Part shown: piece by piece, positions 1 to 10,202 of the stretch
How positions within the stretch are numbered: the stretch's first letter is position 1
Layout: each line of letters opens with the position of its first letter
Assembly (NCBI RefSeq): GCF_012932795.1
Contig: NZ_LANA01000001.1
Span: 482,735-546,734, forward strand
DNA from: Candidatus Pelagibacter communis
GTDB taxonomy: Bacteria; Pseudomonadota; Alphaproteobacteria; Pelagibacterales; Pelagibacteraceae
Reading direction: 5' to 3'
Length of the DNA: 64,000 bases
Position numbers and translations under genes: made by a program
The notes under the pieces: generated by a model
Seen by the model: the letters and a program-made list of their open reading frames with translations, nothing else
Databases searched by the model: none
What the model was told of the DNA's origin: nothing

Positions 1-56
1 AACAACCAGAAGTTCAAGCAGAACAAAAAACAGAAAAATCAGAAGAAAAAAAATAA
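1..56 (+). CDS. rplS: C-terminal tail of an upstream gene, probably ribosomal protein L19 (partial)
   Basis: One frame is open from the window edge to a TAA at 54-56 and encodes a Lys/Glu/Gln-rich tail ending TEKSEEKK. It stops 11 bases before leuC. A charged, unstructured tail fits a ribosomal-protein extension, and from memory rplS often sits before leuC in SAR11 genomes. Only 17 residues are visible, so the identity is an inference from position and composition. Confidence 0.4.
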   Translation, partial: QPEVQAEQKTEKSEEKK

Positions 57-67
57 TTTTTTTTTCA

Positions 68-1471
68 ATGCCTTTAACTCTTTACGATAAAATTTGGAAC
101 GAACACCTTGTTCATCAACAAGATGATGGAACAGCCCTACTTTTTGTTGATAGACATTTAATTCATGAGGTTACAAGTCCTCAAGCATTTGAGGGGCTTA
201 GAAAATCTAACAGAAAAGTAAGACAACCAGGTTTAACTTTAGCAGTTGCAGATCATAATGTTCCAACTACTGATAGATCTAAAGGAATAGCAGATGCAGA
301 ATCTAAAATTCAAGTAGATACCTTAGAAAGCAATTGTAAAGAATTTGGAGTTCAATATTTAGGAATGAACGACAAGAGACAAGGAATTGTTCATATCATT
401 GGTCCAGAACAAGGTTTTACACAACCTGGAACAGTAATTGTTTGTGGAGACAGTCACACAGCAACACATGGTGCATTTGGTGCTTTGGCATTTGGAATTG
501 GTACCTCCGAAGTGGAACATGTCTTAGCAACACAAACATTGGTTCAAAAAAAAGCAAAGAATTTTAGAATTAATGTTAATGGAAAACTTCCTATTGGTGT
601 TACCTCTAAAGATGTAATTTTACAAATTATAGGAAATATTGGAACTGCAGGAGGAACGGGTTCTGTTATTGAATACGCTGGCACTCTAATTTCATCTTTA
701 AGTGTAGAACAACGAATGACAATTTGTAATATGACTATTGAGGGAGGAGCAAGAGCAGGATTAATTGCTCCAGACGAAAAAATATTTGAATATTTAAAAG
801 GTAAACCGATGTCTCCAAAAAATGAAAATTGGGACAAGGCTATGAAATATTGGAAAAATTTAAAAACTGATGATGGAGCTAAATTTGATAAAGAAATAAA
901 TTTAGTAGCAGAAGACATTTTACCTATGATCACCTGGGGAACTTCTCCACAAGATGTAATCACTATAGATGGTAAAGTTCCAAATCCTAAAAATGAACAA
1001 GATGAAGACAAAAAGAACTCTTTAGAAAGGTCATTGAATTACATGGGTTTAGAGGCCGATACACTAGCTACAGATATTAAGATTGATAAGGTTTTTATAG
1101 GAAGTTGTACGAATGGTAGAATTGAAGATCTAAGGGAAGCTGCTAAAATATTAAAAGATAAAAAGAAAGCATCCCATGTTCACGCAATGGTTGTTCCAGG
1201 CTCAGGCTTAGTTAAAGAGCAAGCAGAGCAGGAAGGTTTAGATAAAATTTTTATAGCTTCAGGTTTTGAATGGAGAGAGCCTGGTTGTTCAATGTGTCTT
1301 GCAATGAATGCAGATAAATTAAAACAAGGAGAAAGGTGTGCTTCAACTTCAAACAGAAATTTTGAAGGAAGACAGGGTAGAGGTGGAAGAACACATTTAG
1401 TAAGCCCTGGAATGGCAGCAGCAGCTGCAATATCTGGAAACTTAGATGATGTCAGAAAGTATCAAAATTAA
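68..1471 (+). CDS. leuC: 3-isopropylmalate dehydratase large subunit
   Basis: This is the catalytic [4Fe-4S] subunit of isopropylmalate isomerase, which converts 2-isopropylmalate to 3-isopropylmalate in leucine synthesis as a heterodimer with LeuD. The 467-residue protein has the usual length for bacterial LeuC. The cluster ligands are visible as C347 in GSCTNGR and C407/C410 in PGCSMC, and the [19 protein letters not shown] signature lies near residue 130. The start [10 protein letters not shown] matches the family N-terminus. leuD follows with essentially no gap and leuB after it, so leuC-leuD-leuB looks like one transcript. No leuA is present in the window. Confidence 0.97.
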   Translation: MPLTLYDKIWNEHLVHQQDDGTALLFVDRHLIHEVTSPQAFEGLRKSNRKVRQPGLTLAVADHNVPTTDRSKGIADAESKIQVDTLESNCKEFGVQYLGMNDKRQGIVHIIGPEQGFTQPGTVIVCGDSHTATHGAFGALAFGIGTSEVEHVLATQTLVQKKAKNFRINVNGKLPIGVTSKDVILQIIGNIGTAGGTGSVIEYAGTLISSLSVEQRMTICNMTIEGGARAGLIAPDEKIFEYLKGKPMSPKNENWDKAMKYWKNLKTDDGAKFDKEINLVAEDILPMITWGTSPQDVITIDGKVPNPKNEQDEDKKNSLERSLNYMGLEADTLATDIKIDKVFIGSCTNGRIEDLREAAKILKDKKKASHVHAMVVPGSGLVKEQAEQEGLDKIFIASGFEWREPGCSMCLAMNADKLKQGERCASTSNRNFEGRQGRGGRTHLVSPGMAAAAAISGNLDDVRKYQN

Positions 1472-1472
1472 A

Positions 1473-2084
1473 ATGCAAAAATTTAACTTACTTACAAGTA
1501 TCCCAGTATATTTACCAATTGTAAATATTGATACAGATATGATTATTCCAAAACAATTTCTTAAAACAATTAAAAGAACAGGGTTAGGGAAAAATTTATT
1601 TTTTGAAATGAGGTATGATGATAGTGGAAATGAAATAAAAGATTTTATTCTAAATCAAAAACCTCACAATCAATCAAAAATATTAATCGCAGGAAAAAAC
1701 TTTGGCTGTGGTTCGTCAAGAGAACACGCACCTTGGGCACTTTTAGATTTTGGAATTACATGCGTGATAAGCTCTAGTTATGCTGATATTTTTTACAGTA
1801 ACTGTTTCAAAAATGGAATTTTACCGATTATTTTACCAGAGGAAAAAATAAAAGAATTATCAGAATATTCAAAAAGAAAAGAAGAAATTTCAATAGACCT
1901 AAATGAAGAAAAGATAATTTTTGGAAATAGTGAAATTAAGTTTGACATTGATCCTTTTAAAAAAAAATGTTTATTAGAAGGGCTTGATGATATTGCGCTG
2001 TCATTAGCCAAAAAAGAAAAAATCACAACCTTTGAAGAAAACTTAAAAAATAGTAAACCATGGATATTTAATGATAAAAATTAA
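1473..2084 (+). CDS. leuD: 3-isopropylmalate dehydratase small subunit
   Basis: This is the small (swivel) subunit that pairs with LeuC. The [15 protein letters not shown] signature is at about residues 76-90, and the [12 protein letters not shown] motif is close to the N-terminus. An upstream in-frame ATG at 1446 would add nine residues and overlap leuC by 26 bases. I chose the ATG at 1473 because the protein then starts [10 protein letters not shown], has 203 residues (close to the usual 200) and begins one base after the leuC stop. The 3' end overlaps leuB by 14 bases. Confidence 0.95.
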   Translation: MQKFNLLTSIPVYLPIVNIDTDMIIPKQFLKTIKRTGLGKNLFFEMRYDDSGNEIKDFILNQKPHNQSKILIAGKNFGCGSSREHAPWALLDFGITCVISSSYADIFYSNCFKNGILPIILPEEKIKELSEYSKRKEEISIDLNEEKIIFGNSEIKFDIDPFKKKCLLEGLDDIALSLAKKEKITTFEENLKNSKPWIFNDKN

Positions 2085-3177
2085 AAAAAGAAAAATTTTA
2101 CTTTTACCTGGAGATGGTATTGGACCTGAAGTTATTCAAGAAGTTAAAAAAGTTATTTTATGGTTAAATTCAAATAAATCTCTAGATTTTGAAATTGATC
2201 AAGATTTAGCGGGTGGTTGCTCTTATGATAAACATGGAACACCAATAACGGATGAAGTCTTTTACAAAGCTTTAGAAAGTGAATTTGTTATGTTGGGTGC
2301 AGTTGGTGGACCAAAATGGGATAATTTAGATTTTTCAAAAAAGCCAGAAAGAGCCTTATTAAAATTAAGAAAAGAATTAAAACTATTTGCAAATTTAAGA
2401 CCTGCAATTTGTTTTGAGCAATTAGTTGATGCCTCAACCCTAAAACCAGAAATTGTATCTGGATTAGATATTATGATAGTAAGGGAATTAACAGGTGGAA
2501 TTTATTTTGGTGAGCCAAGAGGAATTAAACCAATAGAAAATGGTGAAAGAAAAGGGATTAATACCCACTCATATACAACTAGTGAAATAGTTAGAGTAGC
2601 AAAAGTAGCTTTTGATCTAGCAAGAAAGAGATCAAATAAGGTTACTTCATGTGAAAAGTCGAATGTAATGGAAGCCGGACAACTTTGGAAAGAAGAAGTT
2701 CAAGAGCTTCACGACAAAGAATTTAAAGATGTAGAATTAAGTCATATGCTTGCTGACAATTGTGCAATGCAATTATTGAAAAATCCAAAGCAATTTGACG
2801 TAATCGTTACTGACAATTTATTTGGAGACATGCTTTCTGACCAAGCCTCAATGTTAACGGGATCTCTAGGTTTATTACCATCAGCTTCTTTAGGTGCAAA
2901 AAATAAAGAGGGAGAAATGAGAGCTATGTATGAGCCTATTCATGGTTCTGCACCAGATATCGCTGGAAAAGAAATTGCAAACCCAATAGCCTCAATTTTA
3001 AGTTTTGCAATGGCCTTAAGATACTCTTTGGATTTAGATAGTGAAGCTGATGCTTTAGAAAAAGCTGTACAAGATGTCTTAAATGAAGGTCTTAGAACAA
3101 AAGACATCCTTTCTGAGGGAAAAAAAGAAGTATCAACATCAGCTATGGGTGATGCGATAATTTCAAAATTGCAATAA
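2071..3177 (+). CDS. leuB: 3-isopropylmalate dehydrogenase
   Basis: LeuB oxidises and decarboxylates 3-isopropylmalate to 2-ketoisocaproate with NAD+, the third step of the leucine branch. The 368-residue protein has the N-terminal [11 protein letters not shown] motif and the metal/substrate signature [20 protein letters not shown] near residues 250-270, followed by the [12 protein letters not shown]-site motif. Its start overlaps the end of leuD by 14 bases, which suggests translational coupling. The next gene, dmdC, begins 26 bases downstream with no recognisable terminator between them. Confidence 0.97.
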   Translation: MIKIKKRKILLLPGDGIGPEVIQEVKKVILWLNSNKSLDFEIDQDLAGGCSYDKHGTPITDEVFYKALESEFVMLGAVGGPKWDNLDFSKKPERALLKLRKELKLFANLRPAICFEQLVDASTLKPEIVSGLDIMIVRELTGGIYFGEPRGIKPIENGERKGINTHSYTTSEIVRVAKVAFDLARKRSNKVTSCEKSNVMEAGQLWKEEVQELHDKEFKDVELSHMLADNCAMQLLKNPKQFDVIVTDNLFGDMLSDQASMLTGSLGLLPSASLGAKNKEGEMRAMYEPIHGSAPDIAGKEIANPIASILSFAMALRYSLDLDSEADALEKAVQDVLNEGLRTKDILSEGKKEVSTSAMGDAIISKLQ

Positions 3178-3203
3178 TTAAATAATTATTCTAAAGTTCT
3201 GGA

Positions 3204-4967
3204 ATGCCAAATTATACTGCACCAGTAGAAGATATGATGTTTCTTTTTGATAAATTAAGAAATAATAAAAATTATAATGATCTTGAAAAATATAAAGAAG
3301 TTAATTCAGAATTAGTAAAAGATATTTTAGAAGAAGCAGCTAAAATTAATCAAAACTTAATATTACCACTAGCAAAATCAGGTGATGAAAACCCAACAGT
3401 TCTAGAGAATGGTGTGGTTAGAACACCGCCTGGCTATAAAGAAGCTTACTCTAAATATATAGAAGATGGTTGGACTTCACTTTCTTGTGATCCAAAATAT
3501 GGGGGACAAGGAATGCCAAAAACTGTAAGTGCTTTTTTTGACGAAATGTTATCATCTGCAAGTTTATCATTTAAACTTTATAGTGAGTTAAGTATTGGTG
3601 CATATAATTGTATTTCTCATCATGCTACAGATCAAATAAAAGAAAAATACCTTCCAAAAATGGTTGAAGGAAAATGGAGTGGTACTATGTGCCTTACTGA
3701 ACCAGTTTGTGGAACTGATTTAGGCCTTTTAAAGACTAAAGCTATTGAGCAATCTGATGGAACTTTTAAGTTAAGTGGACAGAAAATTTTTATTACTTCA
3801 GGTGATCAAGACTTAACAGAGAATATTATTCATTTAGTTATTGCAAGAGTAGCTGACTCTCCAGCAGGAACAAAAGGAATAAGTTTATTTTTAGTACCCA
3901 AGTTTGTAGTAAATGAAGATGGATCTATTGGGGCAAGAAATGGAGTTTCTACAGGTTCTATAGAAAGCAAAATGGGAATTAAAGGTTCTGCTACGTGTGT
4001 ATTAAACTTTGATGATGCAACTGGTTATATGATTGGATTAAAGAATAAAGGGTTAAATGCAATGTTTACTATGATGAATTTAGAGAGAATTGTTGTAGGA
4101 ATTCAAGGTTTAGGAATTTCTGAAATTGCCTATCAAAATTCTTTAAGTTATGCAAAAGAAAGGAAACAAGGAAAAACAAATAATACAAAATCAACTAATG
4201 GAGCAGATTTTATTATTGAGCATGCTGATATTAGAAAATCTTTGCTTAATATGAAATCTATTATTGAAGGTGAAAGAGCCTTATGTTTTTGGCTGTCTCA
4301 ACAAACAGAAGTTAGCCTTTATCATCCAGATGAAAAAATAAAGCAGGAAGCATCAGATCTTGTGTCGTTAATGACACCTGTGGTTAAAACGATGTTTAGC
4401 GATATGGGAATGGAAATAACAAGTGAGGCTATGCAGGTTCATGGCGGTTATGGGTACACAAAAGACCAAGGAATAGAACAGCTATATAGAGATAATAGAA
4501 TCACACCAATTTATGAGGGAACAAATTCAATTCAAGCAGCAGATTTGGTTTTTAGAAAATTAGTAAATAAAAATGGTGATATAATTGATAAGTATTTGGA
4601 ATTAATCAAAAATGATTGCAGTACAGAAAATGAAAAATTAAAACCTTTTATAAAAGAATTAAAAACACACCTAGAAATTTTATCTACTTTTACTGTTTGG
4701 ATTAAAGAAAAAGTACAAAACTCAAAAGATGATGCAAGTGCAGCATGCAATGACTATTTAAAAGCATTGGGGTTCGTGTCTATAGCACATGCGTGGATAA
4801 AAGTTTTAGAAGTAAGTTTTAAAGATTATGAGCAAAACAAAGAGTTTTATGAAGATAAAATACAAACTGCAAATTTTTATTTTAAAAGAGTTTTACCAAG
4901 AGCCGAAAGTCATTTTAAAACCGCTACATCAGGAAGTGATTATATAATGAATTTTAAATTCAGTTAG
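3204..4967 (+). CDS. dmdC: 3-methylmercaptopropionyl-CoA dehydrogenase, acyl-CoA dehydrogenase family
   Basis: This is a 587-residue FAD-dependent acyl-CoA dehydrogenase of the long AidB/DmdC type. In the DMSP demethylation pathway DmdC oxidises methylmercaptopropionyl-CoA to methylthioacryloyl-CoA. The MCLTEPVCGTDLG substrate/FAD motif is near residue 165, and the C-terminal motif QVHGGYGYTKDQGIEQLYRD is near 410-430. The family alone cannot fix the substrate. The call rests on the length and on the immediate neighbours: dmdB starts one base after the stop, and dmdA closes the cluster. The same grouping is known from Candidatus Pelagibacter. Confidence 0.88.
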   Translation: MPNYTAPVEDMMFLFDKLRNNKNYNDLEKYKEVNSELVKDILEEAAKINQNLILPLAKSGDENPTVLENGVVRTPPGYKEAYSKYIEDGWTSLSCDPKYGGQGMPKTVSAFFDEMLSSASLSFKLYSELSIGAYNCISHHATDQIKEKYLPKMVEGKWSGTMCLTEPVCGTDLGLLKTKAIEQSDGTFKLSGQKIFITSGDQDLTENIIHLVIARVADSPAGTKGISLFLVPKFVVNEDGSIGARNGVSTGSIESKMGIKGSATCVLNFDDATGYMIGLKNKGLNAMFTMMNLERIVVGIQGLGISEIAYQNSLSYAKERKQGKTNNTKSTNGADFIIEHADIRKSLLNMKSIIEGERALCFWLSQQTEVSLYHPDEKIKQEASDLVSLMTPVVKTMFSDMGMEITSEAMQVHGGYGYTKDQGIEQLYRDNRITPIYEGTNSIQAADLVFRKLVNKNGDIIDKYLELIKNDCSTENEKLKPFIKELKTHLEILSTFTVWIKEKVQNSKDDASAACNDYLKALGFVSIAHAWIKVLEVSFKDYEQNKEFYEDKIQTANFYFKRVLPRAESHFKTATSGSDYIMNFKFS

Positions 4968-4968
4968 T

Positions 4969-6597
4969 ATGAGTCATTACAATAAAAATTTAGATAAAAA
5001 TGAAGCTAATTATGTTCCTCTTTCTCCTTTAACATTTTTAGAAAGAACTAAAGATATATATCCAAATTATGAAGCCTTAGTTTATGAAAGTAGGTCGTAT
5101 ACCTGGGGTGAGGTTTATAAAAGATGTGTTAAGTTTGCTAGCGCACTAGATAAATTGGGTGTGAAAACTGGAGATACAGTTTCTATAATGGCTTTTAATA
5201 CACCAGAAATTTTTGAGGCACATTATTCAATACCAATGGTAGGAGCGGTAATTAATGCAATCAATACAAGACTAGACCCTACTACTGTAAGTTATATTTT
5301 ACAGCATAGTGATGCAAAGGTTTTAATTGTAGATAGACAATTTCACAACGTAATTGAGAAGGCTTTAAAGAATGTTAAAAATAAAATTACCATTATTGAT
5401 ATTGATGACCAAGATATAGATACAAGTTCTTTCAAAAAAATAGGAGAATTTGAATATGAAAGTTTTTTAAATACAGGAGATGAAAATTATGAATGGAAAA
5501 AACCAAAAGATGAATGGGATGCAATTTCATTAGGGTATACATCTGGAACCACTGGAAACCCTAAGGGAGTAGTTTATCATCACAGAGGCTCATATTTAAT
5601 GTCAACAGGCAGTGCCACAGCTTGGAATATGTCTAACAAACTAAATTTTTTATGCGTTGTGCCAATGTTCCATTGTAATGGCTGGTGCTATCCTTGGACA
5701 CTAGCAATGCTACATGCAAGAGTAATTTGTTTAAGAAACATTGATGTAAAAAAGATGTTTGAATTAATTGTTAAATATGAAGTAACTCATTTCGGTGGAG
5801 CCCCAATAGTATTAAATATGATTGTTAATGCTCCAAAAGAAGATCAAAAAGTACTAAAAAGAAAAGTAAATGTTTTGACTGCAGGAGCACCGCCACCAAG
5901 CATCATCTTTGAAAAAATGGAAAATCTTGGCTTTGAAGTGATGCATGTTTATGGATTAACTGAAACTTATGGTCATATGTTACAGTGTGCATGGAACGAA
6001 GATTGGAATTCATTAGAAAAAGACAAAAAGAATGAAATCAAAGCAAGGCAAGGTGTTAGGTACCCAAACACAGAGGGTGCCATTGTAATGGATCCAGAAA
6101 CAATGAAGCCAGTGCCCAAGGATGGAAAGACTATGGGTGAAATTATGATTAGAGGAAATATTGTAATGAAGGGGTACTACAAAGATAAAGAAGCAACAGA
6201 TAAGTCGATGGCAGGTGGATGGTTTCATTCAGGAGATTTAGCTGTGACGCATCCTGATGGATATATAAAGATTCAAGATAGATCCAAAGATATTATTATT
6301 TCTGGAGGAGAAAACATTTCTTCAATAGAAATTGAAAATGTAATTGCAAAACACCCTTCAGTTTCTTTAGCAGCTGTAGTTGCTAAGCCAGATGAAAAAT
6401 GGGGAGAAACACCCTGTGCTTTTGTTGAACTAATTAAAGATAAGCCAACAACTGAAAAAGAAATAATAGATTTTTGTAGAGAAACATTGGCAGGATTTAA
6501 ACTTCCTAAAAGTGTTATTTTTTGTGATTTACCCAAAACTTCAACAGGAAAAATTCAAAAATTTGAACTTAGAAAAAAAGTTAAGGAATTAAGTTGA
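4969..6597 (+). CDS. dmdB: 3-methylmercaptopropionate-CoA ligase
   Basis: This is an AMP-forming acyl-CoA synthetase of 542 residues. DmdB activates methylmercaptopropionate, the product of DmdA, to its CoA thioester. The ATP-binding loop YTSGTTGNPKG is at residues 190-200, VYGLTETYGH is near 328, the hinge region GWFHSGDLAVTHPDGYIKIQ is near 420, and the catalytic lysine motif PKTSTGKIQK is close to the C-terminus. It begins one base after dmdC and its stop overlaps the TTG start of the next gene by four bases, so it is probably coupled to both. Medium-chain fatty acids are the alternative substrates for this family. Confidence 0.88.
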   Translation: MSHYNKNLDKNEANYVPLSPLTFLERTKDIYPNYEALVYESRSYTWGEVYKRCVKFASALDKLGVKTGDTVSIMAFNTPEIFEAHYSIPMVGAVINAINTRLDPTTVSYILQHSDAKVLIVDRQFHNVIEKALKNVKNKITIIDIDDQDIDTSSFKKIGEFEYESFLNTGDENYEWKKPKDEWDAISLGYTSGTTGNPKGVVYHHRGSYLMSTGSATAWNMSNKLNFLCVVPMFHCNGWCYPWTLAMLHARVICLRNIDVKKMFELIVKYEVTHFGGAPIVLNMIVNAPKEDQKVLKRKVNVLTAGAPPPSIIFEKMENLGFEVMHVYGLTETYGHMLQCAWNEDWNSLEKDKKNEIKARQGVRYPNTEGAIVMDPETMKPVPKDGKTMGEIMIRGNIVMKGYYKDKEATDKSMAGGWFHSGDLAVTHPDGYIKIQDRSKDIIISGGENISSIEIENVIAKHPSVSLAAVVAKPDEKWGETPCAFVELIKDKPTTEKEIIDFCRETLAGFKLPKSVIFCDLPKTSTGKIQKFELRKKVKELS

Positions 6598-7370
6598 TCT
6601 TTCAAGTAGACAATAAGAATGTCTTTGCATCAGATTCAGGTAAAGGTATTGATAAAAAAAAACTTACAATAATTTTACTTCATGGAAGTGGTCTCTCTCA
6701 TATTGTTTGGTCTTTAACAGAGCAGTATTTATCAAATCAAAATTATAATGTTTTAGCAATTGATTTACCTGGTCATGGAAATTCTGAGGGTGATTGTTTA
6801 AAATCAATAGAAGAAATTTCAGATTGGTTAGAAAAAGTTTTTAAAGAGCTTAATATTTATGAAATAATAATGATTGGACACTCCCAAGGGTGTTTGGAGA
6901 TACTTGAATATTATTCCAAATATTCAACAAGAGTTAAAAGTTTAATATTTGTCGGTGGGTCGTACAGAATGCCAGTTAATCAAGACCTTATTGATCTTGC
7001 TGAAGATGGAGATGATAAAGCAGTTCAATTAATGATGAAATGGAGTTATGAGAACTCAAAAAAATTCATTGGGGGCAATCCTGTAGAAAAAATTATTAAC
7101 TCTCCAAGAGATATTAGGGAAATTTTAGCTATTGATCTTATAGCTTGTAATAATTATAAAAATGGATCTGAGGCTCTAAAATCAATAAATTGTCCTACAT
7201 TATTTATATTTGGTGAGTTAGATAAGATGGTTAACCTTGAAAAAGGTAAGAAATTTGCTGAACTTATTCCTAATTCGGAAACTCATATAATAAAAGATTG
7301 TGGACACATGATTATGTTTGAAAAAGCTTTTGAAATGAGAGAAAAGATCTCTGAATTTTTAAAAAAATGA
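6594..7370 (+). CDS. alpha/beta hydrolase within the DMSP cluster
   Basis: This 258-residue protein has a single alpha/beta-hydrolase domain. The oxyanion HGSG is at residues 30-33, the nucleophile elbow GHSQG has S97, an acid is likely in FGELD near residue 208, and the catalytic histidine is in CGHMIMFE near 240. No signal peptide is seen, so it is probably cytoplasmic. It begins with TTG, and TTGA overlaps the dmdB stop; its own stop overlaps dmdA as ATGA. This tight coupling implies a role in DMSP catabolism. No dmdD (methylthioacryloyl-CoA hydratase) is present nearby, so thioester hydrolysis is one possibility, but the substrate cannot be read from the sequence. Confidence 0.8.
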   Translation: MIFQVDNKNVFASDSGKGIDKKKLTIILLHGSGLSHIVWSLTEQYLSNQNYNVLAIDLPGHGNSEGDCLKSIEEISDWLEKVFKELNIYEIIMIGHSQGCLEILEYYSKYSTRVKSLIFVGGSYRMPVNQDLIDLAEDGDDKAVQLMMKWSYENSKKFIGGNPVEKIINSPRDIREILAIDLIACNNYKNGSEALKSINCPTLFIFGELDKMVNLEKGKKFAELIPNSETHIIKDCGHMIMFEKAFEMREKISEFLKK

Positions 7371-8476
7371 AAAACTTTTCAATAGCAAAATCTAGAAGAC
7401 TAAGAAGCACTCCTTATACTTCAAGAATAGAGGAGCAAGGAGTTACAGCATACACAATTTACAATCATATGTTGTTGCCAGCTGCGTTTGGTTCAATAGA
7501 AGATAGCTACAAGCACTTAAAAGAGCATGTTCAGGTATGGGATGTTGCTGCAGAAAGACAAGTAGAGATTTCAGGAAAAGACTCAGCAGAGCTAGTACAA
7601 TTGATGACATGTAGAGATTTATCAAAATCTAAAATAGGCAGATGTTATTATTGCCCAATAATAGATGAAAATGGAAACTTGATTAACGATCCAGTTATTT
7701 TAAAACTTGCGGAAGATAAATGGTGGATATCAATAGCAGACTCAGATGTAATTTTTTTTGCTAAAGGATTAGCATCAGGGCATAAATTTGATGTTAAAAT
7801 TATAGAACCAGTAGTTGATATAATGGCAGTACAAGGTCCAAAATCCTTTGCATTAATGGAAAAAGTTTTTGGAAAAAAAATTACTGAACTAAAATTCTTT
7901 GGGTTTGATTATTTTGATTTTGAAGGGACAAAGCATCTTATAGCAAGGTCAGGATGGTCTAAACAAGGCGGATATGAGCTATACGTTCAAAACCCAGAGT
8001 CAGGGCAAAAATTATATGACCATCTTTTTGAAGTTGGAAAAGAATTTAAAGTAGGACCAGGATGTCCAAACTTAATAGAGAGAATTGAGAGTGCACTGTT
8101 ATCCTATGGTAATGACTTTGATAATAATGATAATCCATTTGAATGTGGTTTTGAGCAATATGTTAGCTTAGATAGTGATGTAAATTTTTTAGGAAAAGAA
8201 AAATTAAAAGAAGTAAAATTAAATGGACCTCAAAAGAAATTAATGGGAGTCAAAATTGATTTAAAAGAAATCAGTCTTACTGGATCAAAAAACATATATG
8301 ATGAAAATAATAATATAATTGGTGAATTAAGATCGGCTTGTTATTCACCTCATTTTCAAAAGGTTATAGGAATAGCAATGATCCAGAAATCTCACTGGGA
8401 AGCATCTCAAAGCTTTAAAATTCAAATAAACGATAATACCATTAATGGAAACGTTTGCGATTTACCCTTCATCTAG
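7367..8476 (+). CDS. dmdA: tetrahydrofolate-dependent dimethylsulfoniopropionate demethylase
   Basis: DmdA moves a methyl group from DMSP to tetrahydrofolate, giving methylmercaptopropionate and 5-methyl-THF, the first step of the demethylation pathway. The 369-residue protein belongs to the GcvT/aminomethyltransferase fold. Its N-terminus ([15 protein letters not shown], then [18 protein letters not shown]) and the central [20 protein letters not shown] segment agree closely with what I recall of SAR11 DmdA. Its ATG overlaps the stop of the hydrolase gene. The product 5-methyl-THF can feed methionine synthesis or be oxidised for energy. Confidence 0.96.
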   Translation: MKNFSIAKSRRLRSTPYTSRIEEQGVTAYTIYNHMLLPAAFGSIEDSYKHLKEHVQVWDVAAERQVEISGKDSAELVQLMTCRDLSKSKIGRCYYCPIIDENGNLINDPVILKLAEDKWWISIADSDVIFFAKGLASGHKFDVKIIEPVVDIMAVQGPKSFALMEKVFGKKITELKFFGFDYFDFEGTKHLIARSGWSKQGGYELYVQNPESGQKLYDHLFEVGKEFKVGPGCPNLIERIESALLSYGNDFDNNDNPFECGFEQYVSLDSDVNFLGKEKLKEVKLNGPQKKLMGVKIDLKEISLTGSKNIYDENNNIIGELRSACYSPHFQKVIGIAMIQKSHWEASQSFKIQINDNTINGNVCDLPFI

Positions 8477-8496
8477 TATAAAAGTAAAATAATATC

Positions 8497-9498
8497 ATGA
8501 ATATAGCAATTGTAGGAGCCACAGGTAATGTTGGAAGAAAAATGCTCGAAGTATTGGAGCAGAAAAAAATTTCAATTGGTCAATTATTCTTAGTTGCCTC
8601 TCCAAGAAGTGCTGGTCAAAAAGTAAATTTTAATGGTAAGGAGCAGGAGATTTTTAACCTAGAGACTTATGATTTCTCAAAAGCTGAAATTACTTTTTTT
8701 GCGGCTGGTGGAAAAATATCAGAAAAATATGCAGAAAAAGCAGCAAAACATACTACAATAATTGATAGCTCTAGTTTTTTCAGAATGGATCAAGATGTAC
8801 CTTTAATTGTTCCACAGGTGAATCCAGAGGCAATTAATGTTTTAAAAAAAAATATTATTGCCAATCCAAACTGCTCAACAGCACAATTAGTAATAGCTCT
8901 AAAACCGTTACATGATGAATTTAATATAAAAAGAGTAGTTATATCAACTTATCAATCCGTATCTGGTGGTGGAAAAAAACCAATGGATGAATTAATTGAA
9001 CAAACTAGATTATCATTAGATAAAAAGAAAATAAATTCTAAAAATTTTACTAAACAAATTGCTTTTAATGCTATTCCACACATAGATGTTTTTGCAGATG
9101 ATGGTTATACAAAAGAAGAATTAAAGATGGTTAACGAAACAAAAAAGATTCTCGATGATAAGATTGAATTGACAGCAACATGTGTAAGAATTCCAGTACT
9201 AGTTTCTCACGCTGAGTCAGTAAATATTGAATTTGAAAAACCATTTAGTTTAGAAAAAATACACTCTTTATTAGATAGTGCAGAAGGTTGTGAGGTATAT
9301 GATATAAGAGAAGATGGAGGTTACATTACACCTTTAGAAGCTGAAGGTAAAAATGAAACTTATATTTCTCGGATTAGAGAAGATAAAACAAAAAAAAATA
9401 CAATAAACATGTGGATAGTATCAGATAATTTATTAAGAGGTGCTGCACTGAATGCAGTTGAAATAGCTGAGCTTTTAATTAAAAAAAATAATGGATAA
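8497..9498 (+). CDS. asd: aspartate-semialdehyde dehydrogenase
   Basis: This enzyme reduces aspartyl phosphate to aspartate semialdehyde with NADPH, the branch point to lysine/diaminopimelate, methionine and threonine. The 333-residue protein has the Rossmann motif IVGATGNVGRKM at the N-terminus and the catalytic cysteine C126 in NPNCSTAQL. SVSGGGKK and the catalytic histidine motif PVLVSHAESV follow. A 20-base AT-rich gap separates it from dmdA. It overlaps sdhC by eight bases, so it is probably transcribed into the succinate dehydrogenase genes. Confidence 0.96.
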   Translation: MNIAIVGATGNVGRKMLEVLEQKKISIGQLFLVASPRSAGQKVNFNGKEQEIFNLETYDFSKAEITFFAAGGKISEKYAEKAAKHTTIIDSSSFFRMDQDVPLIVPQVNPEAINVLKKNIIANPNCSTAQLVIALKPLHDEFNIKRVVISTYQSVSGGGKKPMDELIEQTRLSLDKKKINSKNFTKQIAFNAIPHIDVFADDGYTKEELKMVNETKKILDDKIELTATCVRIPVLVSHAESVNIEFEKPFSLEKIHSLLDSAEGCEVYDIREDGGYITPLEAEGKNETYISRIREDKTKKNTINMWIVSDNLLRGAALNAVEIAELLIKKNNG

Positions 9499-9874
9499 TA
9501 ACAACCCTTTATCTCCACATATCCAAATTTATAGATGGCATATATCTTCTTTAGTTTCTATTTCTCATAGAATTACTGGAATAGTTAATATAACAGCAAT
9601 AACCATAATTTGTTTTTGGATCTTTTCTTTATTATTAGGAGAATCTAGTTACGAACTAACAAAAATATTTTTACAATCTATTTTTGGAAAATTTATTATT
9701 ATTTGTTTAACTTGGTCCTTTAGCTTTCAAGTATTGAGTGAAATAAGACACCTAGCAATGGACCTTGGTTATGGCTTTGAACTAAAGACAACAAAGATTA
9801 CAGGCTTACTAGTTATCTTTGGGTCCATTTTTTTTACAATTCTATTTTATCTATTAGGAAGGAATTTTATTTAA
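9491..9874 (+). CDS. sdhC: succinate dehydrogenase cytochrome b556 subunit
   Basis: SdhC is one of the two membrane anchors of complex II, which passes electrons from succinate oxidation to ubiquinone. The 127-residue protein has three hydrophobic segments. The quinone-site motif SISHRITG is at about residues 24-31, and the heme-ligand motif IRHLAMDLGYG contains H87. The start overlaps asd by eight bases and sdhD follows after one base. The heme ligand in this subunit is intact, in contrast to its partner SdhD. Confidence 0.95.
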   Translation: MDNNNPLSPHIQIYRWHISSLVSISHRITGIVNITAITIICFWIFSLLLGESSYELTKIFLQSIFGKFIIICLTWSFSFQVLSEIRHLAMDLGYGFELKTTKITGLLVIFGSIFFTILFYLLGRNFI

Positions 9875-9875
9875 A

Positions 9876-10202
9876 ATGAACTTTGTTACAAAAAAATGGC
9901 TGTTCATGAAAATTAGCTCAGCAATTCTAGTGCCTTTAATGATTTGGTTTATCTTAAATCTAGTTTCAATTTTTGATAAAGATTATATTGAGATTGTTAA
10001 TTTTTTTACTACTCAATCATCTAAAATTTTAGTTTCTTTAACACTAGTATTTGCTTACTTTTTCTCAGCTTTAAGCATTAGTGAGGTATTTGAAGACTAT
10101 ATTCAGGATGAAAAAATCAAAAATGCCGCAAACAAAGTGCTCAATATTTTTGCTATAATAATGCCATTAATCACAATTATTGTAATATTTAATTTAAACT
10201 AA
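9876..10202 (+). CDS. sdhD: succinate dehydrogenase membrane anchor subunit, lacking the usual heme histidine
   Basis: This is the second membrane anchor of complex II, identified by position between sdhC and sdhA, its 108-residue length, three hydrophobic segments and the EDY motif (Y75) conserved at the end of helix II. The histidine that normally ligates heme b lies 12 residues before this tyrosine; here that position is F63. The whole protein contains no histidine. The last base of the stop is shared with the A of the sdhA ATG. Heme b may be bound through SdhC alone or be absent. Confidence 0.88.
   Translation: MNFVTKKWLFMKISSAILVPLMIWFILNLVSIFDKDYIEIVNFFTTQSSKILVSLTLVFAYFFSALSISEVFEDYIQDEKIKNAANKVLNIFAIIMPLITIIVIFNLN

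Noticed and set aside
544..1011. Long open frames opposite leuC and many other conserved genes
   Set aside because: They are antisense shadows of conserved genes, low in family-like features and without ribosome binding sites; none was accepted as a gene.
1446..1472. Longer leuD start at the ATG at 1446
   Set aside because: It adds nine residues that do not resemble family N-termini and overlaps leuC by 26 bases; the ATG at 1473 gives the usual length and spacing.
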